From Bufo bufo (Eukaryota; Chordata; Amphibia; Anura; Bufonidae): a stretch of 64,000 nt of DNA. Shown here piece after piece: positions 1 through 11,987 of this stretch; positions within the stretch are counted from its first letter, which is position 1; each line of letters starts with the position of its first letter. The translations under genes were made by a program, and so were the position numbers. Location of the stretch: the NCBI RefSeq assembly GCF_905171765.1, contig NC_053390.1, forward strand, positions 579,726,471 to 579,790,470. Reading direction: 5' to 3'. The notes below the pieces were generated by a model, which saw only the letters and a program-made list of their open reading frames with translations, had not been told where the DNA came from and searched no databases.

Positions 1-750
1 CCTGCAAACCTCACACCAACAACTAATGGCGGCCATAACAGGGTGCCAGGTCTCCCTGACAGGGAAAAGATAGAAGAGGTTAGGGTGGACTTGGGTCTCT
101 TGCGCCAGGATGTGCAACAACTGCGCGAGAGAGTTAAGCTTACCGAGGCGCGAGTATCAGACCTGGAGGACTTGACTAGCCCCTTACCGGCAAGGCTTGC
201 CGCTGTGGAGCCGTCTGTGGACATGTACCGCCAGAAATGAGATGATCTTGAAAATTGGGCACGGCGCAACAATGTGCGCATCATCGGCATGCCAGAGCGG
301 GCGGAGGGCCCAGATCCAGCAGCTTTCCTGGAAGGATGGTTTAAATTGGTGTTTCCTAATGCTGCTTTTTCATCCGCTTATACAGTTGAAAGAGCGCACC
401 GTGTTCCAGCCAGACCACTTCCTCCTGGCGCCCCTCCAAGGCCCTTTCTGGCCCGCATGCTAAACTGGCGCGACAGAGATCTTATTTTGGCGCAAGCCAG
501 GGTCACACAAACCATCTCGCTGGGATCGGCGAACATATCTTTGTATCCAGATTTTTCAGCAGACCTGCAGAAGAAATGAGCCACATTCGTCTCCATTAAA
601 CGACGCCTCAGGGAGCTGAACTTCAAGTATTCAATGGCGTATTCGGCACGTTTACGTGTTATGGACGGCGACACGTCACTCTTCTTCTCCAACCCTGCTG
701 AGGCGGAGGACTGGCTATCTGGGAGACCCCGCTGTTCCCCTCCCAAGTGA
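1..750 (+). pseudogene. L1 ORF1 (RNA-binding chaperone), partial and broken
   Basis: The frame is open from base 1 and starts with a heptad-like coiled coil (LGLLRQDVQQLRERVKL). Then come the hallmarks of the L1 ORF1p RRM and C-terminal domain: RRNNVRIIGMPE, VERAHRVPA, a LNWRDRDLIL segment, and SLYPDFSADLQ. L1 ORF1p trimerises through the coiled coil and coats its own RNA. Two in-frame TGA codons interrupt it, at 238-240 and 577-579, and the final stop is at 748-750. All three pieces stay in one frame, so the damage is point mutation only. The true start is outside the window. Confidence 0.9.
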
Positions 751-1238
751 TCGAGCTTGAAGATGAGGCCTCCAATGGCTTGCATAAGGGAGATGAAAAG
801 GTTCCTGCAAGGACTGCACTATAACCATTGATTTACGGTTACCTTGGCTCGTGGTTCGGTAACGTATTGCACTACATCTCTGTGTGGACTTAGGGACACT
901 GAGGTTTACTTATTTGCCGTTCAATTTTGAATGTACCTATGAAAATGGCAAGTATCACTGGTATTGGGGGGGGAGCCAGCTTCTCTACCTGCACTGGAAT
1001 TCCACCTTTCTACACCGTGCAGGTCCCCCAAGCACATGGCCATTTGCTATTTTAGCAGTGTTGATGTTCTAACAGTTAACCCAATGTTTGGGTGGTTGAG
1101 AGTATATCTTATGTTACACGCTATTATTGAAATGTCTTGTAATCAAGTAATGAGTATTCAAGATAACATGTACTTTTCTCGCCATGGTGAACCCCAGTGG
1201 CTGTGTGCCTATCCTTATTACTTTGCCTGGACTCCACT

Positions 1239-4200
1239 ATGGCGGATCTTAGAGTGATGTCCTGGAATGTGAGGGGTTTGGGAGGGCCCAGGAAGCGAAT
1301 GGCTGTGTTTGCACATGTCCGTAGTTATGCTCCACATATTCTAGGGCTGCAGGAACCACACCTTACCACGGAAACGGGAGGGAGAGTCAAGAAACCTTGG
1401 GCTCAGTGGGTGGAGAGTGTCTATGGCAATTCATACTCTAGAGGGGTGTCCCTATTGATACACCGGGCAGTTCGGTGGGAACCACATCACAAGAGTATTG
1501 ACCTTGAGGGAAAATATGTCTTTGTGTATGCTCATATTAATGGAATGCCGTATGTCATACTAAATATGTATAACCCTCCTCCAGCTAGTCTCTCGCTGCT
1601 CCAGACAGCGGCGGAGTTTGCGGCACAATTCCCATCAGCCGGGATTCTCGGCATGGGAGATCTTAATCTGCCCCTGGACGAAAAAAAGGACAGGTTCCGC
1701 AACCCGTCCAACAATTCTATCCGCCGGTCATCTAATACGGCTCTGGCGCGCCTGCTGCCTGAGCTGGGATGGATTGACATATGGAGGGAGAGGTATCCGG
1801 AGCTTTATCTAGGATTGATTACCTCCTGGGCACCCCTGGCACCTTTATGGCAATGCGAGACATACATTATGGGCCCCAGGGTCCGTCTGACCATGCACCT
1901 ATTATGGCCTTGATCACTAATCCTTACACTGCTGCTCGCATTTCCAAGCAACGCATACACCCATTCTGGCTATCTTTAATGTCTCTAAATGATCGGGTAC
2001 CTGACCAGCTTCATACCTTTCTTGCAATTAACTTAGCTGACACTGACCCGGCCTGTTGGAGACACTGAAGGCCTTCCTGCGAGGGTGCCTTAAATCTTCC
2101 ATTTCTTATATCAAGAAATTGTCCCGTCTTAGGGAGGAGGATTTGGGCACACAGTGCAGGAATGCAGAACTTGCGTACGTCACTAATCCTACAGAGGAGA
2201 ACAGGTTAGACTGGATGCTGAAGGGCAGACATTACATGTACCACTTACGGGGAAAAAGTGATCGCAAGATGCTATTCTTGCAGCAGCAGACCTTTGAGCA
2301 GGGTAGTAGAGTGGGTAGAGTATTGGCGCAGGTTGTACGTAGGAACAATATGGCTCCACCGATATTACGCATTGCGGACAATAGTGGGGTAGTGATATCT
2401 GAACCTGAAGGTATATTAGGTCGTTTTGGGGAATTTTATCGGGATTTATATAGCTCTCGGGTTCAGTACTCTACTCATACATTGGAAGAGTACCTCCAGG
2501 AGGTCTCCTATCCGCACCAGATAGAGAGCTGTTGGATGGAGAGATTACATTGGAGGAGGTAAACGAGGCGATCACGGGATTAAATTTGGGAAAGGCCCCG
2601 GGACCGGATGGGATCCCGTTGGAGGTGTATTCCAGATATGTGGACATTCTGGGACCCCAGCTCCTGCGCATGTATAAGGCGTCCTTGGCTGGTGGTGCGC
2701 TCCCGGAATCATTGTATGAGACTTCCATTGTAGTTCTGCTAAAGCCCGATAAGGACCCCTTGGAGTGCGGGTCATATCGCCCTATATCACTGTTAAACTT
2801 AGACTACAAAATTCTCACCAAATTATTAGCGAACAGATTGAATAGAGTAATATCATCTATCATACACGAAAACCAGTCTGGCTTTATCCCTGGCCGCTCC
2901 ACTTCTAGTAACATAAGAAGGGCACAGGTTATTGCTCAGCTTGGATGTGCAGACCGGAAATTATGGGCTTTGGCGGCGCTAGACACTGCCAAGGCGTTTG
3001 ACTCAGTTGAATGGCCTTACTTGATACAGGTCCTCAGGCACTTTGGCTTCGGTCCCACGTTCATCAGCTGGGTTAATATCCTTCACAGTTCCCCTTCCAC
3101 GAATATTATGATTACTGGATCCCTGTCATTAACATTTTAACTATATAGAGAAACCAGGCAGGGTTGCCCTCTGTCTCCCCTTTTATTTGCGGTAGCTATT
3201 GAGCATCTGGCACTGAGGATCCGTCAGGATGTTACTTTCAAAGGTATAGCTCTGGGAAATAGGGAGGATCGGTTAGGCTTATATGCTGATGACCTAATTT
3301 TATACATGGATTCAGTGGAATCTACATTGCCCAGAGCAATAACCCTTATTGAGCAGTTTGGCTCCTTCTCTGGACTATGTATAAATTGGGCAAAATCGGC
3401 CATCATGCCTTTATGGGCCTCGGACTGGCCGTCTGTATACTATAATTTGATGGTAGTAGAAAGATTTAAGTATTTAGGTGTTATTATTACGAAAGACCAA
3501 GCTATCTCACATGAACTAAACACGATCCCCTTGATGTCATATTTCGTGGATAAATTTAAATCTTGGAACACCTTACCGCTGTCCACCATGGGTCGGATAA
3601 ACCTAATCAAAATGATTCTCCAACCTAAAGCTCTGTATCTGCTGGAACATGCCTGTGTACCAATCCCACGTACATTTTTTGATAGATTACACTTGATTAT
3701 GGCGTCCTTCATATGGGGCAGGAACAGGCGGAAACTGGCCATTAAATCCCTACAGAGGAGCTGGGATAAAGGGGGGGCGGCCTTGCCAGACTTATTTTTG
3801 TATTTCCTCGCTGGTCAACTGCGATATTTGGTGTCATGGGTGACCCGGGATGTGCTTCCCAATTCTGAATATTATCTGCAGGAGTACTTGCGGCTCTCCA
3901 CTCTATGGCCCGTTCTTGAAGGCCTTGCATCTGTATCAGGTTCGTTTTTACAGATCCATAGACTTGCGCATCAGGTGTGGAGAGCTGCAAAGATGCAGCA
4001 ATACAATGACCTACCGGATGATATTCCACTGTGGAATAACCCACTACTTCCTCATCTGTTACATTGTGAAGGGGAAATTGTATGGAAAGGATATGGGGTA
4101 CACTATCTGAAAGATCTATATGAAAATGGCATTCTATTCTCCTTCTCTCAGTTACAGACCAAAGTTGGAATTTTGAGACCACATTTCTTTAGATATTTGC

Positions 4201-4884
4201 AGTTGAGACATGCCCTCCAGGCCCAATTACGAGCTCTCAAGGGGCCGGTCTCGGCATATCCACTCATTGGGGTTTTTAGAACTCAGGGGCCAAGGGGATT
4301 GATATCTGCTCTTTATACACACCTGCTCAATCTCAAATTCTCTGCTTCTCCCTTGGGTGCGGAGTGCAAATGGAGAGGCAACATACCTACTTTGTCAGAT
4401 GAAGAATGGAACGAGGCCTTAGAGGCTCCAGTAGTTGTATCACCGTCCCTCACTAATAGACTGACACAACTTTTTATACGACATAGATGTTACACCGACT
4501 AGTCTTTTTAAAATGGGTAGGAGGCCCCAGACGGGATGCCACAGGTGTGCGCAGTTAAATGCGGATTTCTGGCACCTCATGTGGGACTGTAGTCACATTC
4601 GCCCATACTGGAGGGCTGTAATTGATGTCATATCCACCTTGATCCTAGATACTCTAGACTCTCTAGAGGTATGCCCCAAAGCTTGTTTCCTAGGAATTCT
4701 TAAAGATGATTTGCGATCACGCTATACACTCACTTTCATTAGGGAGGCTCTTTTCCTCGCCAGAAAGGCTATTGCTCTTGGATGGATGGCGGACAGGCCC
4801 CCCACGGTTGGCCAATGGAAAGCCCTAGTCAATAACATAATTCCGTTTGAGAGGATTATCTATTCCCGCAGGGGGTGTCCTTAA
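1239..4884 (+). pseudogene. L1 ORF2 (endonuclease-reverse transcriptase), broken
   Basis: It starts at the ATG giving MADLRVMSWNVRGLGG, the usual N-terminus of an APE-type endonuclease. The endonuclease continues with GLQEPH, MGDLN and, after a frameshift near 1800, SDHAPIMAL. The reverse transcriptase follows: GKAPGPDGIPLEVY, YRPISLLN, SGFIPGRST, LDTAKAFDSVEW, RQGCPLSPLLF and the catalytic YADD at 3282-3293. After a YLGV block, the C-terminal region ends in a CxxC...HxxxxC-type knuckle (CHRCAQLNADFWHLMWDC, about 4530-4590). Breaks are frameshifts near 1800, 2050 and 2530, a stop at 3138-3140, and a shift near 4505. Length is otherwise that of a complete ORF2. Confidence 0.93.
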
Positions 4885-5226
4885 AAATTCCAAAAGATAT
4901 GGGGACCGTGGTGTGCCTCTCCGTTGACTTTCACGATGGCCCACTTACACTCTATGGTGCAGTAACCTTGTATATCTTCTCACTCAGTATTCCGGAATTT
5001 AGGAAGGTACTTATTTAAAGTTATCACAACACAATTTGGGACTGTTAACCAGGATGTTTTAATAACGTACTGTATTATCGATGTATCTTTGCTCTTACTT
5101 GTCACGATGTTGTAGAATTCTGATATGTATTATGAGATGTGTAACTCACCACATACTTTTCTGAATGCTCTATAACGTACCTTGCTTGTTATTCTTCAAT
5201 AAAGCGAGTTTAAAAATATATATATC

Positions 5227-6142
5227 ACATAATCGACCCAGTCCAATAAACGTATAAGGTATCTGTGGATCGCTACAACTAGACAATATGGAACAGGTGC
5301 TCTAGGTCTATGTGGCCCACCCAGCCACAGAAAGGTATTTAGAAAGTAAAGAGAAAGACCTGGCACTCTAAATATGCAGCCAAAATCGAGATAGAGGTAT
5401 TAAAATATTTAAGTGCTTTATTTAAAATATATTTAAAAATAAACACAGCAGCATATGGAATAAATAAGTAGCACTGAACTATACAATACAATAGCAGTAA
5501 ATGGCGGCAGTGAAAAATCAGCAATAATATTGATATATAAAAAGTGTCAATAGTAAAATTCAACCATAGAGAATCCGCAATCTGTAGGTGAATTTAAACA
5601 TAAATTGTTCCTCCTATACCGCAATGGAAAGTGCAAAGTGCGTTCAAATGGCAGTAATAATTGATGTCCAGCAGACTTCAGACTATATTCAAGTCTTCAC
5701 ATGCGAAATCGTTAATCCACGCTATCCGGAATGGATAACTTTAGCTATTCACAGTCCACAGTTGTTACTGACTTTCTATAGCAGCATGCGCATAAGTCAC
5801 CAGTCTTTCAAATAACACACATAGAAGACCAGAAGGTACAGTGCGGTAACTTCTCAAGGTGGCGTCCCACCCAGGTACAGTTGCTATATATCCTTGTTAC
5901 CTTAGTCTGGTCGATGTGTGGATGTGGGCTTGGTAGTTTGTAGTATGATGGATGTCAGCTGCGCTTATCCAAGCTACGTTACCACGGCTGGTTTGTGCGC
6001 TCAATGAAAGCATATATCGTCAAAGCTTTATAACTTTCTTCCGGAGGCTTTAATTCATGTCCAGGGGAGATTCTTTACCAGCATGCCGGTGCAAGGTATG
6101 GCCCATACGCGTTTCGGGGATATAACAGTGACCCCTTCCTCA
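5227..6142. repeat. Unclassified AT-rich interspersed sequence
   Basis: I find no convincing coding region here. A stretch near 6104-6140 (an ACGCGTTTCGGGG motif followed by CCCCTTCCTCAGTGG) looks like a motif I associate with high-copy repeats of frogs and fish, but I cannot name the family with confidence. The short open frames at 5339-5563 and 5588-5815 have no recognisable motif. Confidence 0.35.
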
Positions 6143-7441
6143 GTGGTAACCAGTCCAATAAACACCATAAAAAAATATATAATAACTGTCAAAACAAGCA
6201 ATTTTTGTCACCTTACATTACAAAAAGTGCAACACCAAGTGATCAAAAAGGCGTATGTCCCACAAAATGGTACCAATAAAACAGTCACCTCATCCTGCAA
6301 AAAATGAGCCCCTACATAAGAAAATCTCTCAAAAAATAAAAAATAAATATAGCTCTCAGAACATGGACACATTAAAACATAATTTTTTTTTGTTTCAAAA
6401 ATGCTATTGTGTAAAACTTTAATAAATAAGAAAAAGTATACATATTAGGTATCGCCACGTCCGGAACAATCTGCTCTATAAAAATGTCACTTGACCGAAC
6501 CCCTCAGGGGAACGCTGTAAAAATAAATAAATAAAAACTGTGCTAAAACAACCAATTTTTTGGTCACCTTGCCCCATAAAGTGTTATAATGAATGATCAA
6601 AAAATCATATGTACCCAAAAATAGTACCAATAAAACTGGCACCTTATCCCCTAGTTTCCAAAATGGGATCACTTCTTGGGAGTTTCTACTGTAAGGGTGC
6701 ATCAGGGGGGCTTCAAATGGGAAATGGCATTTAAAACCATGTGGAGTTCCTTTTCTTCTGCGCCCTGCCGTGTGCCCATACAGCAGTTTATGACCACATG
6801 TGGGGTGTTTCTGTAAACCGCAGAATCTGGGTAATAAATATTTGATCTTCATTTTCCTTTCATTCTTGTGGAACGCCTAAAGGGTTAACAAAGTTTGTAA
6901 AATCGGTTTTAAGTAACTTGAGGGGTGTAGTTTCTACAATGGGGTCATTTATGGGGGTATCCACTATGTAGGCCCCACAAAGTGACTTCAGACATGAACT
7001 GGTCCTTAAAAAGTGGGTTTTGGCAATTTTCTTAAAAATTTGAAGAATTGCTTCTAAACTTCTAAGCCTTCTAACGTCCTAAAAAAATTAAATGACATTT
7101 CCAAAATGATGCCAACATAAAGTAGACATATGGGGAATGTTAAGTAATAAATATTTTATGAGGTATCACTTTGTTTTAAAAGCAGAGAAATAGAAATGTA
7201 GAAAATTGCGAATTTTTCAAAATTTTTGGTAAATTTGGGATTTTTTCATAAATAAAGGTGAAATATATTGACTCAAATTTATGACTATCATGAAGTACAA
7301 TGTGTCACGAGAAAACAATCTCTGAATGACTTGGATAAGTAAAGGCGTTCCAAAGATATCTCACTTTATGTGGTAATAAGTCAGTTTTGCAAAATTAGGC
7401 CTGGTCAGGAAGGGGGTAAATGGCCCAGATGGGAAGTGGTT
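6143..7441. repeat. Non-coding TTAA-type element remnant
   Basis: This AT-rich stretch has characteristic phrases that recur at 18424-20640 and in the element at 34617-41931, for example the segment around 6770-6840 against 19675-19750 (GTGTGCCCATACAGCAGTTT). It ends in GAAGTGGTTAA at 7431-7441, which resembles the right end of the TTAA-flanked element that closes at 41488. I read it as a truncated non-autonomous piggyBac-like copy. No transposase is encoded. Confidence 0.5.
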
Positions 7442-7554
7442 AATAGAAGACTATGGGCATAACATATCGGCCTCCTGCATAAGGGAAACCAGACGGATCT
7501 GTTATGTGGCCTATAGACTTCTATTATGACGGAATGCCTCCTAAAGGCATCACT

Positions 7555-7800
7555 ATAGGTCATCAATATCAGATCGGCATGGTTCCGAGACCCAGCACCC
7601 CTGCCATTCAGCTGTATAAAGAGACAGTGCGCACGTGCAGTCTCCTTTCTCTCTTCCTGCTCGCTGCTGTATGAGAGAATGGGGATGGCACATGCGCAGT
7701 GCGTGCGCCGTCTCCTAGTACAACTGATTAGCTGAGGTGACGGGTGTTGGACCCCCGCCAATCTGATATTGATGACCTATCCTAAGGTTATGAAAAATCC
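7555..7800. repeat. Foldback MITE remnant
   Basis: The segment around 7556-7580 (ATAGGTCATCAATATCAGAT) is the inverse of the segment at 7765-7785 (ATCTGATATTGATGACCTAT), so the region folds back on itself with about 180 bp between the arms. Related sequence flanks the hAT element at 54531-56244. Confidence 0.6.
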
Positions 7801-7834
7801 CAGAGAACCCCTTTAAACAGTGACCAATGTTGCT

Positions 7835-8324
7835 TAAGGGTGCTTTCACACTTGCAGCAGAGTGATCCGGCAAGCAGTTCTGTCGCTGGAACTGCCTGCC
7901 GGATCCGGCAATCTGCATGTAAATGGACAGCATTTGTAGACGGATCAGTCTCACAAATGCCTTGCAAGATCGGATCCGTCTGTCTGTTTGTCATACGGAC
8001 AAACTGATCCCGTTTCTATTTTTTTCCGGTATTTTGAATGCCGGATCCGGCACTAATACATTTCTATGGAAAAAAATGTCGGATCCGGCATTCAGGCAAG
8101 TCTTCTGTTTTTTGGGCCGGAGATAAAACTGTAGCATGCTGCGGTTTTATCTTTGTCCTGGTCAGTCAGAAAGACTGAACTGAAGACATACTGATGCATC
8201 CTGAACGGATTACTCTCTATTCAGAATGCATGGGGATAAAACTGATCAGTTATTTTCCAGTATTGAGCCCCTAGGACGAAACTCTATGCCGGAAAAGGAA
8301 AACGCTAGTGTGAAAGTACCCTTA
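7835..8324. mobile_element. MITE with TTTCACACT-type termini
   Basis: The ends are inverted: AAGGGTGCTTTCACACTTG on the left and GCTAGTGTGAAAGTACCCTT on the right. The interior has GGATCCGGCA-rich short palindromes. The same family recurs at 20634-21153, 29832-30272, 54894-55506 and 62473-62946. It is non-autonomous. The family is probably hAT-like, but I could not find a clean 8-bp target duplication here. Confidence 0.7.
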
Positions 8325-8430
8325 TACAGATATTTTGTAGCTGCTGTTCAGTCTGACTTATTATTACAAACCTAAAATTGTTTTCTACACCAGGTTACCC
8401 CTTTAAGATTAAACCATCCTTGTTTTCTAG

Positions 8431-8603
8431 GAGACATGAACATCCTCAGCGAAGACTCAAAGCAGAAGCTTTACTCATTGTTACAAAGTGAAGATGCAGA
8501 CAAGAACTGGTCCACGCTGGCACAACACCTTGGCTTGGGAATTTTAAATAATGCTTTTAGGTTAAGCCCTTCACCTTCCAAAACATTACTGGACAATTTT
8601 GAG
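8431..8603 (+). CDS. NFKB1: NFKB1 (p105) exon encoding the death-domain core
   Basis: An AG acceptor at 8429-8430 and a GTAAAC donor at 8604 bound an exon whose frame reads ...[13 protein letters not shown], then [15 protein letters not shown], then [17 protein letters not shown]. This is the death domain of p105, the NF-kappa-B1 precursor. There it helps assemble signalling complexes and restrain NF-kappa-B and TPL2 kinase in the cytoplasm. The first two bases complete a codon from an upstream exon that is not in the window. The exon ends in phase 0 after GAG (E) and joins the next exon, which begins VSGGTV. There are no stops or frameshifts. Conservation with vertebrate p105 is strong, so I regard this as functional coding sequence. 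Confidence 0.95.
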
Positions 8604-9811
8604 GTAAACATAACTTGAAGTGAATAGGTGTCTTTTTTCTAGGGAATTTAAAGGGGTATTCCTAAACAAAAAGAGGGCTTTCCCCGAGGGCTTTAAAAAA
8701 TAACAGTGTATATCAAAACTCCAGCACACTTCTAAACTTTTGATCTACATAGATTCCTTGGTTGGAAACCTAAAGCCAACGCCTTTACACAAGGCCCTGT
8801 GTGCCATGATCCCATGTAGGGACTCCGACACTATTGAGGAAGCTTTTTTTTTTTTACTTTAGAATACCCCTGTATGTTTGGGTGACTCATTTTGAAGAAT
8901 TATTTGTTGGTAGGAATATAACATCAGCATTGTGCTTCAGATGAGCAGTGAGAGCGGATGGACAGAATTATTTTAGGAATGGCTGATCTCAGGTCGTCAG
9001 TACCCATTTACTTGGATTCTAGCACTGTGCCTACACACACTTCAAGCTACAACTGCATACTAAACTTCTCAATCAAAAAGCATAACAACCCATATTTCTC
9101 ATTCTTGATCTTGTGTGAGGCATAAGATCACATTAGAAGGGGAACTCATAGCCATTGCATTTTTATACATTGCCTTCTACTTTTTCCTTTTGTGTCATGG
9201 TTTGATGCAGTGTGTTTCCACAACTTTCATCATTTTGCTTATTTTTGCTTCCTTAATTGTAAGGAGTAGTGGAGTATATAAAGTAGGCAGCATGTAAGTA
9301 AGGCGTCCATATTGTGGTCTACAAACCACAAATTAGCAAAATGCGAATACCTTCCATGTGTAATTCGCATTTTTCTGAAACCTATAAATAGAAATATCTG
9401 CTCTCGTCTGCAAAACGGACAAGAATAGGACATATTCAATCAGTTGCGGAACAGACATATGGATACAGACAGCACACGAATGACATAGAACTGAATGGGT
9501 CCATGTGCAATATGCAAAAAAAAAAAAAAACAGATTGGACATGGATGCAAAATACAGTTGTGTGCATGAGGCCTACAGATTATCATTTCACAGCTTCATG
9601 ATCTCATATTCCAGTCCCTTATGCCTTTATGACTAGGACTTTCTTGTGATTTAGCACACTTACTAGTTAAACATTCCTTACCCTTTTTTACTTGTTGGGA
9701 TAAAAAAAAATATTTTTGCAACTCTTTTTCATGACAGATAGGGCAGTTTTCTTTATTCTCTTTATTCTTTAATTTAGCAATTAGATAACCAAATAAATGA
9801 TTAAAATGAGG
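8604..9811 (+). other. NFKB1 intron with decayed repeats
   Basis: No coding sequence is seen. A stretch at 8645-8870 begins with AAAGGGGTATTCC, like the left end of the TTAA MITE at 21339-21700. The part at 9300-9580 ends in GTGTGCATGAGGCC, like 20228-20480, and holds a 15-A run near 9516-9530. The rest is unassigned. Confidence 0.5.
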
Positions 9812-10002
9812 GTAAGGGTAGGTTCACATCTCCACTAAAGTAGTCCTGTTGTCTGTTGTGGCAGAGGAACAGACTACTGAAGTTATAGTCAATGGGGATC
9901 CAGTTGTATTTGCCAAGCTGGATACGGCAACTCTGGTAGTCTGTTTCTATGCCAGAACAGACCGCCGGATTACCTTTAGTCAAGATGTGAACATAACCTT
10001 AC
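9812..10002. mobile_element. Small palindromic MITE
   Basis: The left end TAAGGGTAGGTTCACATCT is inverted as AGATGTGAACATAACCTTA on the right, and the interior is partly self-complementary around CAATGGGGATCCAGTTG. It is about 190 bp, has no ORF of its own, and lies in the NFKB1 intron 80 bp upstream of the next exon. Confidence 0.7.
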
Positions 10003-10081
10003 TTGTGTTGGTGGAAGCTCCAATTAAATGACAGCATCTACGGTTTATGTTCCTAAATTCACGTTTCTCACTTTACTCTAG

Positions 10082-10226
10082 GTTTCGGGAGGAACAGTAG
10101 CAGAACTACTTACAGCCTTGAAAACAATGTCATTCACAGAAGCTATCGATGTCATTGAGCAGTCACAGCCAAGCATTAAACATACACCCAAAGCTTCTGA
10201 TTATCTTTCTGAGACACAGGAAAGAG
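10082..10226 (+). CDS. NFKB1: NFKB1 (p105) exon, end of death domain and linker
   Basis: An AG acceptor at 10080-10081 and a GTGAGC donor at 10227 bound the exon. It reads VSGGTVAELLTALKTMSFTE, AIDVIEQSQPSIKHTPKAS, then DYLSETQER. VSGGTV...ELL.AL..M...EAI.VI is the last helical part of the p105 death domain, and the following residues belong to the variable C-terminal linker. It enters in phase 0, matching the previous exon, and ends in phase 1. The leftover G joins AT of the terminal exon to give an Asp codon. The frame is clean. Confidence 0.95.
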
Positions 10227-10849
10227 GTGAGCATATCTAGGGATATTAGCTTAGCTTGGTCCATGCTCTATAACAGGGGTGCACAACCTTTTAGGTCTGA
10301 GGGCCGCATTGTAACATCGCTCTATTTCAAGGGGCCGCAAATAAGAGGATGGCACTCCCTGGTTATTACCACCCCCTGCCAGTTACAGGCGCCATGCAAT
10401 AACCAGTAAGCACTTTCCCTTATTAGTGAGGAAAGCACTTATTGGTTAACACTTTAATAACCATGCCTGAACAGACACTTTTTTTTGTGATTTATTGCAC
10501 GTGGTGGTTCGAACGGTTGTTAGAACTTTTTTACGTGTTGGGACTACCAAAATAATTTTTGCAACAATTTTTCACTTGACACATAGGGCCTTATAATTTA
10601 TTTTTATTTAGGGGAAACTACAAAACATTTTTAAAAAGTATTTTTTTTTTTCAAACTATAACTCCTTATTCTTTAAATATGCAAACTGCCACCAAAATAA
10701 ATTATTATAAATTAGTCCCCTATTTTGTGTCGGTCATTTTGTTATATAATACGTATAGTTTCGCGATAATGGCAATGGTTTTGGTTGGTGTGGGTGTTTT
10801 TTCTTTTATGTATTTTATTATTTTTATCTTTTTTAACTTAATTTTTTTA

Positions 10850-11060
10850 TATATTTTTGCTACAAATAATATCCTCCAAGAGGTCATGAAAAGACCTTTG
10901 GGGACACTGACACTTTTTCTAAATTTTTCACTTTTTCCTTTTTATTTTATTAATATTTTATTGTATTATTTTTTTTATAATTGGTTTATTACTTATTATT
11001 TAAATATATTTTTGCCACATAATATGTCCCCCAAGAAGTCATAAAAAGACTGTTGGGCGA
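10850..11060. repeat. T-rich degenerate tandem repeat, left block
   Basis: A unit of roughly 170 bp is repeated imperfectly. It contains TTTTTGCCACATAATATGTC, then CCCAAGAAGTCATAAAAAGAC, then a GGGGACA...GAACACT part. Copies lie at about 10855 and 11010. The series continues on the far side of the DIRS insertion at about 15175 and 15390. Confidence 0.65.
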
Positions 11061-11140
11061 CAATGAACACTCTACTATTTAGCACTTTTTATTTTTTCCT
11101 TTTATTTGTATTTTATTATTTTTTGTTTTTATTTTTAATT

Positions 11141-11290
11141 TCTCGCCCATTTCCTTGGGGGACACAGGAAACCTTGGGTATAGCTCAACTCCCTAGGAGG
11201 CGTGACACTAAGTGAAAACTGTTAAGCCCCTCCTCCAGCAGCTATACCCTCAGCCTGGAGAGAGAGACTACCAGTTTTTGCTTAGTGTCC
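11141..11290. repeat. DIRS left inverted terminal repeat
   Basis: It starts at TCTCGCCCATTTCCTTGGGG. The stretch at about 11176-11290 (from CTTGGGTATAGCTCAACTCC to ACTACCAGTTTTTGCTTAG) is inverted at about 14966-15090, where CTGGTAGTCTCTCTC and GAGTTGAGCTATACCC are found. The outermost 40 bases do not match the right repeat; instead they match the internal complementary region, as expected for DIRS. Confidence 0.9.
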
Positions 11291-11920
11291 AAGGAGGCAA
11301 GACACTCCCTGCTTTGCAGGGCCATTCCTGTGGCGGACGGTTCCTCTCTTCAGTCCACTGAAGACTGTCGCATGGAATCCCTTACAAAAGCCATATTTGC
11401 CGCCTCCGGTTCAGCCCTCAGACCGGTCTTTGCTTCCGCCTGGGCCGGGAAGGCGGTCTCGGAATGGGTTTCCCAGCTGGACCAGGAACTTGATTCGGAA
11501 GTCTCCATTCAGGACCTCCGTTCTTTAGCCCAGCTCGTTGTTCAGGCAGGGAAATTCATTTGTGAGGCCTCCCTTGATGCGGGTGCCCTCATTGCCCGTG
11601 CCTCTGCTCTGGCTGTCTCAGCCAGGAGAGAACTTTGACTAAAAGTTTGGACGGCGGATGCCGCTTCAAAACGGTCTCTTGCTGGCCTTCCCTTCGCGAG
11701 ACCCGCTTGGACGAGATCATTTCTGAAGCCACGGGGGGGAAGAGCACCCATCTTCCCCAGCCTAGGACCAAGAGCACCACTCGAGGCCGTCCTGGTTTCT
11801 CTCGTTTTAGGTCCTCCCGCAGGTCCTCCGGCCCTCAACCCGCGACCGGCCCGTCATATAATTCCTCCCAGGATAGATGTAAAAAAACCCTTTTTTCGGA
11901 CCCAACCCTCCTGGCGTAAG
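11285..11920 (+). pseudogene. DIRS gag-like ORF, truncated
   Basis: The open part at 11285-11638 reads ...SALRPVFASAWAGKAVSEW and continues through a Leu/Ala-rich helical stretch to SARREL. After a one-base frameshift near 11640 it continues as LKVWTADAASKRSLAGLPF, a phrase typical of the C-terminal part of DIRS gag-like proteins. The frame then runs into an Arg/Ser/Pro-rich tail. A complete gag would be several hundred residues longer at its N-terminus, so the 5' part has been deleted against the terminal repeat. Confidence 0.75.
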
Positions 11921-11987
11921 TCCCAACCTGCTGGCCCCTCCTTGGCCAAGCAGACCCCCGCCTGAAGGTGCGCCCCCACCCACCCGG

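Larger units (their letters stand above)
1..5210 (+). mobile_element. L1/Tx1-like LINE, 5' end outside the window, degraded
   Basis: A non-LTR retrotransposon reads along the + strand: an ORF1 remnant, a linker of about 450 bp, an ORF2 remnant with endonuclease, reverse transcriptase and C-terminal zinc-knuckle region, then a 3' UTR. The 3' end carries an AATAAA signal near 5199 followed by a TA-rich tail near 5210-5226. The 5' end lies left of base 1, so no target duplication can be assigned. In-frame stops and frameshifts throughout show that it is dead. It lies upstream of the first visible NFKB1 exon, so it is probably in an NFKB1 intron. Confidence 0.93.

Noticed and set aside
8436..8618. 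A 60-codon independent ORF starting at 8436
   Set aside because: It is an internal exon of NFKB1. The last residues (VNIT) come from reading through the splice donor.
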